This document shows, in pieces, positions 54,990-64,000 of a DNA stretch of 64,000 nt (the stretch's first letter is position 1; each line of letters opens with the position of its first letter). Where the stretch lies: positions 3,114,886 through 3,178,885 of the forward strand of contig JAMXIF010000045.1 of the NCBI GenBank assembly GCA_028583685.1, in the 5' to 3' direction. The notes beneath the pieces are model-generated. The model saw only the letters and a list, made by a program, of their open reading frames with translations, had not been told where the DNA came from and made no database searches. Position numbers and translations under genes: made by a program. The stretch comes from Petaurus breviceps papuanus (taxonomy: Eukaryota > Chordata > Mammalia > Diprotodontia > Petauridae).

Positions 54990-55360
54990 AATCAGAAGGT
55001 AAGAAGGCTTTTACCACTAATGAAGTGGGGGTGATGATGGCAGGAGAAGTTTAAACCTAAGTTTTTATATCCAGATCTGAGAAGCTGTTGATATGGTAAG
55101 GGCTGAGTTTTCTAGAGGCTTGGAATGTGCTAACTAGAGGACATCATGGGAATAAAAAGGTAAAAACCTAAGTCACTCTAACTTAGAAGGAGTGGGGAGG
55201 GAAAATCAAATATATAAGGGGCCATAGATAGTAGCTGTCAGGTTACTCTTATGCTAGGAGTCTCTCAATAAATCCTTAAGGGGAACACTAGCTTCCATCA
55301 GGGTTTTGAGGGAAGATCAATGGAACAAGAAACATCTTGTTTCAGTGGAGTTGTGGTGGT
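54990..55360 (+). mobile_element. Possible ERV LTR-like segment
   Basis: 'tatataagggg' (about 55211) is followed about 55 bases later by 'aataaatcc', a TATA-to-polyadenylation spacing typical of an LTR R region. It lies upstream of a retroviral pol fragment. Ends are not defined and it matches neither LTR family above. Confidence 0.3.
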
Positions 55361-55459
55361 TAGTCAGAGTCAGTATATTCTGGACATAGATACTATGAAT
55401 CTTGGGGAGTTAATAACTGCAAGGCACCTTCTGTTAGTGGTTATTGTGGATAGGCAATA

Positions 55460-55720
55460 TAAAAAAAAACAATAACAATAGCTCACATGTATGTAGTGTT
55501 TTAATGTGTAAAAAGTCCTTTACATATTTTATTTCATTTAGTCCCCATAATAATCCTGGGAGGTGGGTGCTATTTTTTAATTCCCATTTTTATACTTGAG
55601 GAAATTGAGGAAACTGATGTTGTGACTTGTCTAATGTTGCCTAGCTGGGAGGATTTGTACTCTCTTTTTACTGAATCTAGATTGGGGAGAGGGATCCAAT
55701 ATGCCATATAACTGCCTTTG
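55460..55720 (+). mobile_element. MIR
   Basis: 'aaaaagtcctttacatattt', 'ataatcctgggaggtgggtgc', 'cttgaggaaattgaggaaac' in MIR order. Confidence 0.8.
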
Positions 55721-56089
55721 TAGGGCTTAATGGAAGTTCTTCAAGTTCCTTGAACCACTACATATACTTAATATTAAATAGTATTGGATTGGAGGAGGTG
55801 AAGTATATTTTCTTCCTAATTTTAAAAGCAAAAGAGGATAGAACACTTATCTATATACCTTATCTTCATAATAACCTTGTATGGCTAGTAAAGAAGGGAG
55901 GTAGTACATGAGGGCTTACAGTAGATCATTAGGAGGGGAATAAAGTTATCATTCTGGTTATGATGACCATTCTTGACATTGTCAACATAGTGGACTAGTT
56001 AGTTTAGGCCTAGGGTGAGTGGAATGGGGTAGAGATCTAACCAATTGCTTTTTTCTATTCTCATGTCTGACTAGTCAGTAAGAGTTTGA

Positions 56090-56640
56090 TTCTACCTGGG
56101 ACTGAATTCAGTATATTGTCACTATCTTTCCTCTGGGCAACTTGATTTCTCTTTTATGCTGTCACAGTTTGGTGAACAGAGACCTGGGAGAGGCCTTACT
56201 CCCTGAGGGAATTTCTGTCTACCTCAATGTTGATGATGTAATGTTGATTGGGCCTAATGAGGCAGTGTTGAAAGAGACTTTAGATGGAATTTTGGCTCAT
56301 GTGAGAGACAATGTGTGGACGGTCAACTTTAAGAAAATTCAAGGACCAGCTTGCTCAATTAAAGTTTTTGGAATATACTGGATTTAGAGAACAAAGACCA
56401 TTATAAGCTAGTAACAATGGTCCCCCTATGGCCTTAAAAGGCATCTCAGAAACTTGATCTTTGGAACTGGGAAAAACCAATATCCTCCATCTGGCCATTT
56501 CAATGTCTCCCCTTTACCTAGTCATTCGCAAGTCTGACTCTTTTGGATGTCTCAGATTAGGCTCTGTCTTTGGAAGACACAAAACAGGCTCTCCGTTTCT
56601 TTCCTGGGTTTTTATCATCCTTTAGGAGCATATATTATTA
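56090..56640 (+). mobile_element. Endogenous retrovirus pol fragment (reverse transcriptase region)
   Basis: A frame at 56142-56387 contains the reverse transcriptase active-site region (VDDVMLIGPNE) and the following 'KIQGPACSIKVFGI' block, matching retroviral Pol of a class I/gamma-like type. Flanking text on both sides continues the Pol order. It is a broken fossil with several breaks and no complete gag, pol or env around it. Confidence 0.8.
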
Positions 56641-56649
56641 GACAGTGTA

Positions 56650-57095
56650 AAGTAAAGTGAGCAGAACCAAGACAATTTCTTTAACAACAGCATTGTAAAA
56701 ACAGACAATTTTGGAAGACTTAAAAAATCTGATTAATGCAATGACAAACCATGATTCTATCAATGATAGTGCAAACTAGACTCTATATATAGACATATAT
56801 ATATGTAGGTATGTGTGTATAGATATAGATATATGAGTATAGGTGTATGTATATATAAATATATATATGCAGATATATGTGTGTGTATATCTATCTATCT
56901 AGAGTGAGAGAGAGCTGATGTGTGAATATGTTTAGCTTAAGTACACATATTTGTTCTGAGGGTTTTGTTTTTCTTTCTTCTTTTCCTGCTTGGGGGAAGG
57001 GTAGAGAAAATAAATACTTGTAGTTAAAAAAAATAAACATAATTTCAACAAAAAATTCAAACAAAAAAAAGAAGTGTCATAAGGGGTATCATACA
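56650..57095 (+). mobile_element. Old L1 3' region with microsatellite
   Basis: 'gtaaagtgagcagaaccaag', 'gaagacttaaaaaatctg', 'gcaatgacaaaccatgattc', then TA/TATG repeats (56780-56900), then 'gtgaatatgtttagcttaag' and the end 'aaataaatacttgtagtt'. Confidence 0.75.
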
Positions 57096-57339
57096 GAAAT
57101 TGTGTGAATAGAAATGGCACTGAGCCAGTAATTTAGTGAGAGTTATGGGTCAAACATAGCCTGAGTTTTGGTGCATGGAATCTCAATGGGCTCAGAGGAA
57201 GGCCAGTAATATATGCACAGAAAAGATAGACATGTTTTATTGAAGGGCATGGAAAAAAATGTCATGGAATAAAAACGTTTAGATAGGTGCCAATCCATGT
57301 TAATAAACATTATATATACATTTTTTATTGAGTTCAATT

Positions 57340-57601
57340 CAATGAGGATATATTAAATACCTGTTAGGTGCATTGTGCTGAATTTGGGCATTGTGTATAA
57401 AAAGTCAAAAATGTATTGGCTCCCTGTCTTCATGGAGATTAACTTCTACTGGGGCAATGATTCATAACCTGGGGGCCTCGAGCACTCAAAAAAGATAAAT
57501 ATGTTTTAGTGTTTTATTTCTTTTGCAATTGTATTTTGAACATTTAAAAATGTTATTCTGAAAAGAAGACCCCAAACTTTACCAGACTCCCAAACAGGTT
57601 C

Positions 57602-57647
<46 letters not shown>

Positions 57648-58620
57648 AAGATTTAAAAAAAACCTATACTAGAGAAATACAATCAGGCAGGAACCATATA
57701 AGTAAAAACGAAATCATTTAAGTAGGGAGAGAATACTAAAAGCTGGTTAGATAAGGAAAGAAACACTAGGAAATATCTGAGCTAGGCCTTAAAAGAAGTT
57801 AAGGCTTCTATAAGGCAGAGGTGAAGGGGGAATGCATTTTGGGTATGGTGAATAGACTGTGCAAAGGAATATACATGAACAACAGACCATCAGCTTCTGG
57901 GTTTGGCCAGAATATAGAGTATATACAAAGAATTAATATGGAATAAGTCTAGACAGCAGCCAAATATGGAAGCCAGATTGTGTAAGACTTCAAGTGTTGT
58001 GCTGAGGAGGGTATAAATTGTTCTTAAGGCCATCAGGGTTCTTGAGTAAGGAAGGAAAATGGACAAAACTGTGCTTCTGCAGTATTAATTTGGCAGCTGT
58101 GTGGGAGAATGGACTGGAAAATGGGAACTTGGTAGTCAATTTGGAGCTTATTTTTATAGTCTAGGTGGGAGATGATGAGGATCTGAAGTGTAGAACTGAC
58201 AGATGGGTACACATATGATAAACATCATTAAAGTAGAACTGACAGATTTTTCGACTGATCACGTGAGGAAAGGTTGGATTAGCATGAAGAATGAGGGATG
58301 ACCCTGACTATGCAAACTTGAGTGATCAAGAAGATGGTGCTGCCTTCAACAAAAATAGAAAAATGTGGCAGAGGGATGATATAAAGGTGGGAAATAATGA
58401 GTTTTGTTTTAGAAATGTTGAATTTGTGATGTCCAGTGAGATATATACAGCTGGAAGTTCATGATGAAGGACTAGTGAGTTTCAGACAGAGGTCAGAGCT
58501 ATGTATATAGATTTGGGAACTGTCTGCATCTCTCATCTCATTGACATGATAATAGAATTATTGACATGAAAATGAAAGTATTGGATCATTATAAATATGA
58601 ACTCTAGGATCAGATGTCTG
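57340..58620 (+). mobile_element. Old dispersed repeat, family unassigned (copy 5, longest)
   Basis: It keeps the longest run of the repeat: 'ctgttaggtgcattgtgctg', 'catggagattaacttctac', 'ggaatgcattttgggtatgg', 'gactggaaaatgggaactt', 'gggagatgatgaggatctg', 'gatgtccagtgagatatatac'. There is no reading frame. The copies at 2640, 31816, 32835 and 45850 align with parts of it. Confidence 0.6.
57603..57645. repeat. (CA)n microsatellite
   Basis: About 20 ac units inside the dispersed repeat of 57340-58620. Confidence 0.98.
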
Positions 58621-58985
58621 GTAGACAGAGAATGACAAGTCTAGACAAAGTAAAGCACATAGTTCATAGTCTTGCTGAGACTTTTCAATGTAGTTTTGGA
58701 ATTAATAATTCAATAATCGCTAGTGCCTAGAGACAGCTTGTGAAATCCTCTCCCCAGAGATATGACTTATGACCAAGAAGTGTCTATAGGACTTGGGAAC
58801 CTAACAAAAAAGAGCAGAGAGAGTGGAACGCATATGGACATATCTGAGGGCATTTAAACTGGAGTCATATGTGAAAATTGTGCTAAGGAGCATAGTAATT
58901 CACACTTGTGTGTCTGTCTTTGCCCACATCAAATACTACATATAGAGAATATATTTGCATATTTTTCAATAAAAAAACTGATCAA
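58621..58985. other. No recognised feature
   Basis: It may be a further worn part of the preceding repeat. Nothing diagnostic. Confidence 0.35.
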
Positions 58986-58989
58986 TAAA

Positions 58990-59222
58990 AATATTACCTA
59001 ACATTTACATAGTCCTTTAAGCTATGCAAAGTACATTGCATACATTATCTCCTTTGGTTCTGTGCTTGATATATCCCCAATTTGCATGCAAAATCTGAAG
59101 CTGAGAGGCTAAAGGATTTTTTCATAGACATGGTTAGTAAATGTCTAAGTTGGGACTCAAACTCAGATCTTCCTATTTCTAAGTCAATCATTTTATCTAC
59201 TATGCCACAGCAATAGAATTTC
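58990..59222 (+). mobile_element. MIR
   Basis: 'acatttacatagtcctttaag', 'cattatctcctttggttctg', 'ctgagaggctaaagga', 'ctatgccacagcaa' in MIR order. Confidence 0.82.
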
Positions 59223-59384
59223 CTACAAAGCAGATATCTTTGTTTGATATTTCAAGCAAAAAATATTGTTTGATTTTTCTATGGGAAAAGAACTAAGAAA
59301 AGTCATGAAATATAGATTTTCTACTCATTATATTGGTCTATCAATCTACACTACACTTCTGAATAATCCACTTTAAAATAATGA

Positions 59385-59660
59385 TGATGATGATAACAAT
59401 TTATATAGTACCTACTATGTGCTCAGAATTGTGCTAAGGGCTTGCAAATATTTGATTTTATTCTTATAACAAATTTAGGAAATAACTGATATTATTAGCC
59501 TTGTTTTACAGATGGGGAAACTGAGTCAGATTTCAAATGACTTGCCCAGGGTTGCACAGCTTGTACATGTCTGAGGCTAGATTAGAATTCAGGTCTTATT
59601 GACTCCTGTCCCAGTACACTTTGCGTACTTAGATGTGCCACTTAGATGCCTCCAGCTAGC
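59385..59660 (+). mobile_element. MIR
   Basis: 'agtacctactatgtgctcag', 'ttacagatggggaaactgag', 'gacttgcccagggttgcacag'. One of the clearest MIRs in the window. Confidence 0.92.
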
Positions 59661-59875
59661 TATTTAGTTGCAAGGACAAATATCCTGTGATAGTTTCTTC
59701 TTAAAGTAGTTTTTCATTTCAGTAATTTAAACAGCAGAGTTCAGAATAAAAGACTATATTATTGAAAATAGACTATCAATAAACATAAAATGAATATAGT
59801 CATTTTTTTCAAAACCTGATGACTCTATGATACTGAGCCTTAATTCAAAATTGTTTTCAAGGAGGGAACTGTTTT

Positions 59876-60023
59876 TTTTAAGCAATTGGGGTTAGGTAAC
59901 TTGCTCCAGGTTACATGGCCAGTTACTTCTGGGTGTGGTGCTAAGTATCAGCCCAGATTTGATCCCAGGTCATCCCGACTCTGGGGCCGGTGCTCTTACT
60001 CACTGAGCCACCTGGCCACCCCT
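59876..60023 (-). mobile_element. tRNA-derived SINE
   Basis: It has a T-run tail, 'aagcaattggggttaggtaac', 'ggggccggtgctcttactc' and the head 'gagccacctggccacccc'. Flanks near aactgttttt/aactgtcttt suggest its target duplication. Confidence 0.9.
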
Positions 60024-60238
60024 GCAACTGTCTTTTATTAGATGTATTTGAAATGGTATTTAAGTGAATGATTCCTTAGACCCTTCCCCATTCTTCCTTT
60101 CCCTTTACTCTTCTCTTAATGCATCCTTCTTTCTCCCCCTTCCATTCTTCTTTTAAGATCATTACAATAAAGTAGACTCAAACCCATCCTCTCTAAGTAG
60201 TTTCCTACCTCACATAATCATGACTAAGTTCTTCGGGA

Positions 60239-61349
60239 TGTAATGCCATGCAAAGAAGCTTTCCAGAAGAACTACTACTGTGAACAGCTTTTAAGGATCT
60301 GATTACACAGTATAGTGAACACTTTATTTATTCCATAACAAATCAAAGCAAAACATTCACAGAAAATCAAGATACAGTATTCATAATGTTACAACTTATA
60401 TTCACAAACAGCTTATCATTAAAATGGCCACATAGTTTTCAACAAAGTGGTCACAATATTTAGAACAAAGAACACTCATCTCAAAGTATAATAGTCAAAG
60501 TCTTCCACTCATGGGGCAAAGTCTTAAGTTATCTCATTCAGTCACTTATTCAACAATTAATTACTGAGTAAGATCACAATATAGTCTCAAAGCACAATAG
60601 TCAAAGTCTTCCACTCATGGGGCAAACTTGATTAACTCAATCAGTCACTTATTCAACAATCAATCACTATGCATCATACACACACCCTCCACCCCAAGTC
60701 ACTAGTAAACTACAATTTCGTCATTACTCAGTACCCACGGAGAAGATTTTTCATTTTGAAGTTCTCAGATTCCCTGGCCCTTTCCATGTTCCCAGATTCT
60801 ACCTGAATTCACCCAGAACCTGGTTTCAATGGCAGATAGCTCCCAGTTCCTTGTCCAGCTCTCTGGGTAGGTTCTGCTCTACACTGAAGTTCACAGGATC
60901 TGGTCCATTCACAATTTCTGCTCCAGGGAATTCAAGGCTCAACCAAGCCACAAACAAAATCTCAGCATCCCAGTCATGCTTCCTCAGTCACCTGGGCTCT
61001 TGTCTCCTGGCTTGGACAGGCTCCTGGGCTCCTGTTCAGAAGAAGCTCCACCACAACAAGTTCTCAGAAAATTCTGGCTCAGTTCTCTATTATCTCTTCT
61101 GTAGCTGCTTTGCCACCAGATGCTGGTCCCAAAATATTCTGACTGTGCCTCTCTGGGGCTTTCCCTTATATAAACGCAGCATTATCTTCCTGTTTCAGCC
61201 AACCCCTTCCTGTTACTAACATAACAGGAGACAGGAGTTCATACCTTCTGTTTCCCCAACAGAGGCTTTATCAATTACTTTAGTGCTAAGTACCTGCTAC
61301 CTTTGCCAACACAAAGGGATCTTCAAATTCAAATTACATTACCATTACA
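60239..61349 (-). mobile_element. ERV LTR, family 1 (copy inserted in an old L1)
   Basis: About 1111 bp, bounded by TGTAATG on the left and ..CATTACA on the right. Its sense strand starts TGTAATGGTAATGTAA. A TATA box is present at about 61170 ('gcgtttatataagg' in sense) and AATAAA near 60325. It aligns with 10004-11022 and with 181-1345. Target duplication is weak (cggga/agggg). No internal genes adjoin it. Confidence 0.75.
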
Positions 61350-61479
61350 AGGGGTTTCAAGTATCATTTTTCCACATAGGAATGTAAATGCTTTAACCTT
61401 AATAAGTCTCTTTTGATTTCTTACTCATCTTTACCTGTTTATGCTTCTCTTGATTTTTGTGTTTGAATGTTGAATTTTC

Positions 61480-62500
61480 TATTCGTTGTTGGTCATTTCA
61501 TAAGGAGTGTGAGAATTCTCTATTTCCTTAAATTGTCATTTTCCCCCTTTATATTTTACTATTTTGATTATTTTTGTTGTTTAGTCCTTTACAATGATGT
61601 CTGACTCTGTGATCCCATTTGGAGTTTTCTTGGAAAAAATACTGGAATGGTTTGTCATTTCCTTTTCCAGCTCATTTTATAAATGAGGAAACAGAAACAA
61701 ACAGGGTTAAGTGACTTATCCAGGTTACACAGATAGCAAGTGTCTAAAGCTGAATTTGAACTCAGGTCCTCCTGACTCCATGGGCAGGCATTGAGATCCA
61801 TTGTACCACCTAGATACCTCAGTTTTGCTACCTTGTTTACTGTTGGGTGTAATCCTAACTCATTTCCCATCGATATCATATTCCAAGTCCTCTATACCTT
61901 TAAGATCATACCTGCTAAATCTTGTGTGATTCTGACAGTGACTCCACAATATTTGAATTATTTCTTTCTGGCTACTTGAAGTATGGGTTTTTGATCTGGA
62001 GCTCTGGATTTTGGCTACAATATTCTTTGGAGTTTATATTTTGGTACTTCTTTTAGAAAGTTAATGGTAGATTTTTTTTGCCACTTTCCATTTGCCCTCT
62101 GGTTCTTTAAATATGAAGACGAGGCTATTTTTTTAAATCATGAGACTTTAAGGTAGTCTAATGATTCCTAAATTATCTCTGCTTGGTCTGTTTTACAAGC
62201 CAACTGTTTTTCTTTTGAGCCATTTCACATTTTCTTCTATTTTTTTCTTCTAGTGTTTTGACTTTGTTTTATTTTTTGTTGATGCCACGGAATCATTAGC
62301 TTCTCCTTTTCCAAATCTAGTTTTTAAGGTATTCTTTTCTTCAGTAATATTTTGTACTTCTTTGAACATTTGGTCAATTCTGATTTTAAAGGAGTTATTT
62401 TCTTTAGTATTTTTTGGTTTTTTGACCAAATTTTTAATGTTCCTTTTAGAATTTTCTTGCATAGCTTCAATTTGTTCTTGCAATTTTTCCTCTACCATTC
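61480..62500 (-). pseudogene. Old L1/HAL1 ORF1 relic
   Basis: Antisense ORF1 text: C-terminal domain near 61840-62000, RRM near 62130-62180, coiled coil 62250-62498. It is broken by many stops and by the SINE at 61570-61822. Confidence 0.65.
61570..61822 (-). mobile_element. tRNA-headed SINE with RTE-derived tail (copy 6)
   Basis: The plus strand begins 'ttgttgtttagtcctttac' and 'gatgtctgactctgtgatcc', then 'gagttttcttggaaaaaatac', and ends 'ttgtaccacctagatacctc'. Confidence 0.9.
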
Positions 62501-62514
62501 ATTTTTAAAAATTA

Positions 62515-63119
62515 TAACTGTTTTTATTACGAAGTTTCAACACCATGAAGATAAATTTCCATACATAAAAACATGCAAAAATAATAGAACTGTATATGAA
62601 ATTAGGAATTCTACCTCATACCATTTGCTTTAAATATATAGTTCTATACTTTCATTTCAAAATATTTCTGCTTGTCATATTAATGGTTGAATTTTGCTTC
62701 TGTGAATTTACACAAAATATGACAGTGGATCTTTAAGACATCATTTTTACTATCACATTATTACTAACTTCCACCACCTTTCATTAACCTCCATTCCTTC
62801 CTACCAATTAAGAACACAAAAAGTAGGAGTGGGGTGTGGTGAGTTGGAATAGGGTGGAGGGTTTCAACAATTAAATCCACAAAGTGGCCACATCTAAAAA
62901 TGAATTTTCCATCTTGTGTACATTCCTTATCTGAAAGAGGGTAAGATCTCTAGAGTATTTTCAGGTCTTTCTCGAGATTTGGTTGTTTAAAGTTGGAGTT
63001 TCAAAAGTTGTTTCTCTTTGCATTGTTTTTGTACTGCTTTAAATTCTTCTCATTCTGCTTATTTCACATTGTCTCAGCTCATACCACCCAGGATTCCATT
63101 AAATCACCTTTCATTACCT
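62515..63119 (-). mobile_element. Probable L1 3' region, antisense
   Basis: 'cattgtttttgtactgc' and 'ttctcattctgcttatttcac' near 63020-63070 echo the antisense L1 3' text at 36740-36800. The remainder (62515-62950) is unassigned. Confidence 0.4.
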
Positions 63120-64000
63120 TTCTAGATTTCTCTGAACTCATGTGCTTGTATTCCAAACTTCCTACTCAGTTCAGGTCTTTCCATCAAAAATTCTTCGAAA
63201 TTTTCTGTTGTATTAAATGTGAATTTTGTCCTGTATAGGATTATATCAAGTTTTGCATGGTAGCTTATCATCTCTTTTGCCTTTCTAAATATTGAATTCC
63301 AAGATTTCCTCTCTTTTATGGTTGAGGCTGCCAGGTCTTGTGTGATACAGACTGTAATTCCTTCATATTTGAACTGCTTCATTCTGGATTCTTGTAATAT
63401 TTTCTCTTTGACATGGGAGTTCTGAATTTTGACTATGACATTTCTGGGAGTCTTTATTTGGGGAATTATTATAGGAAGTGACCTATGGATTTTTTCTATA
63501 TTTATTTTGCCCCTTGGTTCTAAGTCATCTGGGCAATTCTCCTTTATGATTTTTTGAAATACAGTATCGAAGCCTTTTACTATATCAATGTTTTCAGGGA
63601 GTCCAATAATTTTTATATTATGTGTTTTTGATCAGTTTTCCAGGTCAGTTGTTTTTGTTACCAGCTATTTAACATTTTCTTCTTTGAGTTTTCTGATCTT
63701 TTCATTTTGTTCTAATATTTCTTGCTGTCTTATGGAGTCATTGATTTCTGTTTGATCTATTCCTGTTTTCAAGGACTTCACTTCTTGCATAAGGTGTACT
63801 ATTTTCTTTTCTAATTTATCTATTCTTCTTCAAATTCTTTCCTTCAGTTCTTTTATTTCATTTTTTATCTCTTCTTTTATTTCTTCTAGGAATTCTCATA
63901 ATCCTTGTGGAAAATCCAGTTTTTCCTTTGAATCTATGTTTAGAGTTGTTACCAAATTGCTTTCTTCTTTTGGAAGATCTCTAGACTTGATATTAGTTGA
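63120..64000 (-). pseudogene. Second old L1 ORF1 relic, running off the window
   Basis: 63122-63382 on the minus strand gives ORF1 C-terminal text (FKYEGITVCITQDLAASTI, then RKSWNSIFRKAKEM). 63410-63650 continues with the RRM region and 63660-64000 with coiled-coil text. It is from another L1 subfamily than copies A-D. It is interrupted by stops and cut by the window end. Confidence 0.75.

Larger units (their letters stand above)
60040..62510 (-). mobile_element. Old L1/HAL1-type element, antisense, with two insertions
   Basis: The 3'-side text at 60060-60235 and 61355-61530 ('ccacataggaatgtaaatgc') aligns with the region after ORF1 in the HAL1 copies. The ORF1 relic runs from about 61480 to 62500, including 'MVEEKLQEQIEAMQENSK' at the right. 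It is split by an ERV LTR (60239-61349) and an RTE-tailed SINE (61570-61822). It is more diverged than copies A-D. No ORF2 text is seen between ORF1 and the left end, but the left end is unclear, so HAL1 status is likely rather than proven. Confidence 0.65.

Noticed and set aside
60851-61219. A 122-residue open frame.
   Set aside because: It lies within the LTR at 60239-61349, on the strand opposite to the LTR's sense.
3152-61822. Regularly recurring similar blocks that might be taken for a CRISPR array or a satellite.
   Set aside because: They are dispersed SINEs in both orientations, kilobases apart, with separate target duplications.

Overview
This window looks like gene-poor nuclear DNA from a marsupial. 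The evidence is the repeat content: tRNA-derived SINEs of the type beginning 'gg(t/c)ggc..ggtggcgcagtg' and ending '..aaccccaattgc', a second SINE type whose 3' tail copies the end of an RTE/BovB LINE, an RTE/BovB LINE itself, marsupial-type L1 3' regions, many MIR/Ther-1 SINEs, and L1-derived elements that keep ORF1 but have no ORF2 ('half-L1', HAL1). The SINE mix leans towards an Australian marsupial, but I cannot name the species. I found no convincing host exon, tRNA, rRNA or CRISPR array. The only long intact reading frame is a retrotransposon ORF1 at 25200-26258.

Layout. 0-12 kb: ERV long terminal repeats (two related families), a CR1 fragment, an L1 ORF2 relic, and a 3.4 kb antisense RTE/BovB LINE split by an ERV LTR. 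12-17 kb: an antisense HAL1 carrying a Tc1/mariner MITE and a SINE, next to an antisense L1 5' region. 17-24 kb: SINEs, a Tigger-like DNA transposon, and a palindromic hAT MITE with a SINE in its middle. 24.5-27.3 kb: a complete sense-strand HAL1 with intact ORF1 and a perfect 17-bp target-site duplication (TSD). 28-33.8 kb: MIRs, SINEs and copies of an old dispersed repeat I cannot name. 33.8-42 kb: two more complete antisense HAL1s on either side of an old L1 3' region; one holds a 530-bp solo LTR. 42-54 kb: mostly unassigned AT-rich DNA with a Dong/R4-type LINE relic, a dimeric SINE and one stretch that may be conserved noncoding DNA. 54-64 kb: an ERV pol fragment, MIRs, an ERV LTR inside an old antisense L1/HAL1, and part of a second antisense L1 ORF1 running off the end.

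How the parts relate. The window is a layered record of retrotransposition. Autonomous LINEs (L1, RTE) and their dependants (HAL1 on L1, SINEs on L1 or RTE) occur side by side. Nesting gives relative ages: the old L1 region was there before the HAL1s, and a solo LTR then landed in one HAL1; SINEs are among the latest arrivals. Most positions given without TSDs are approximate to about 10-30 bases because they come from reading, not alignment software.
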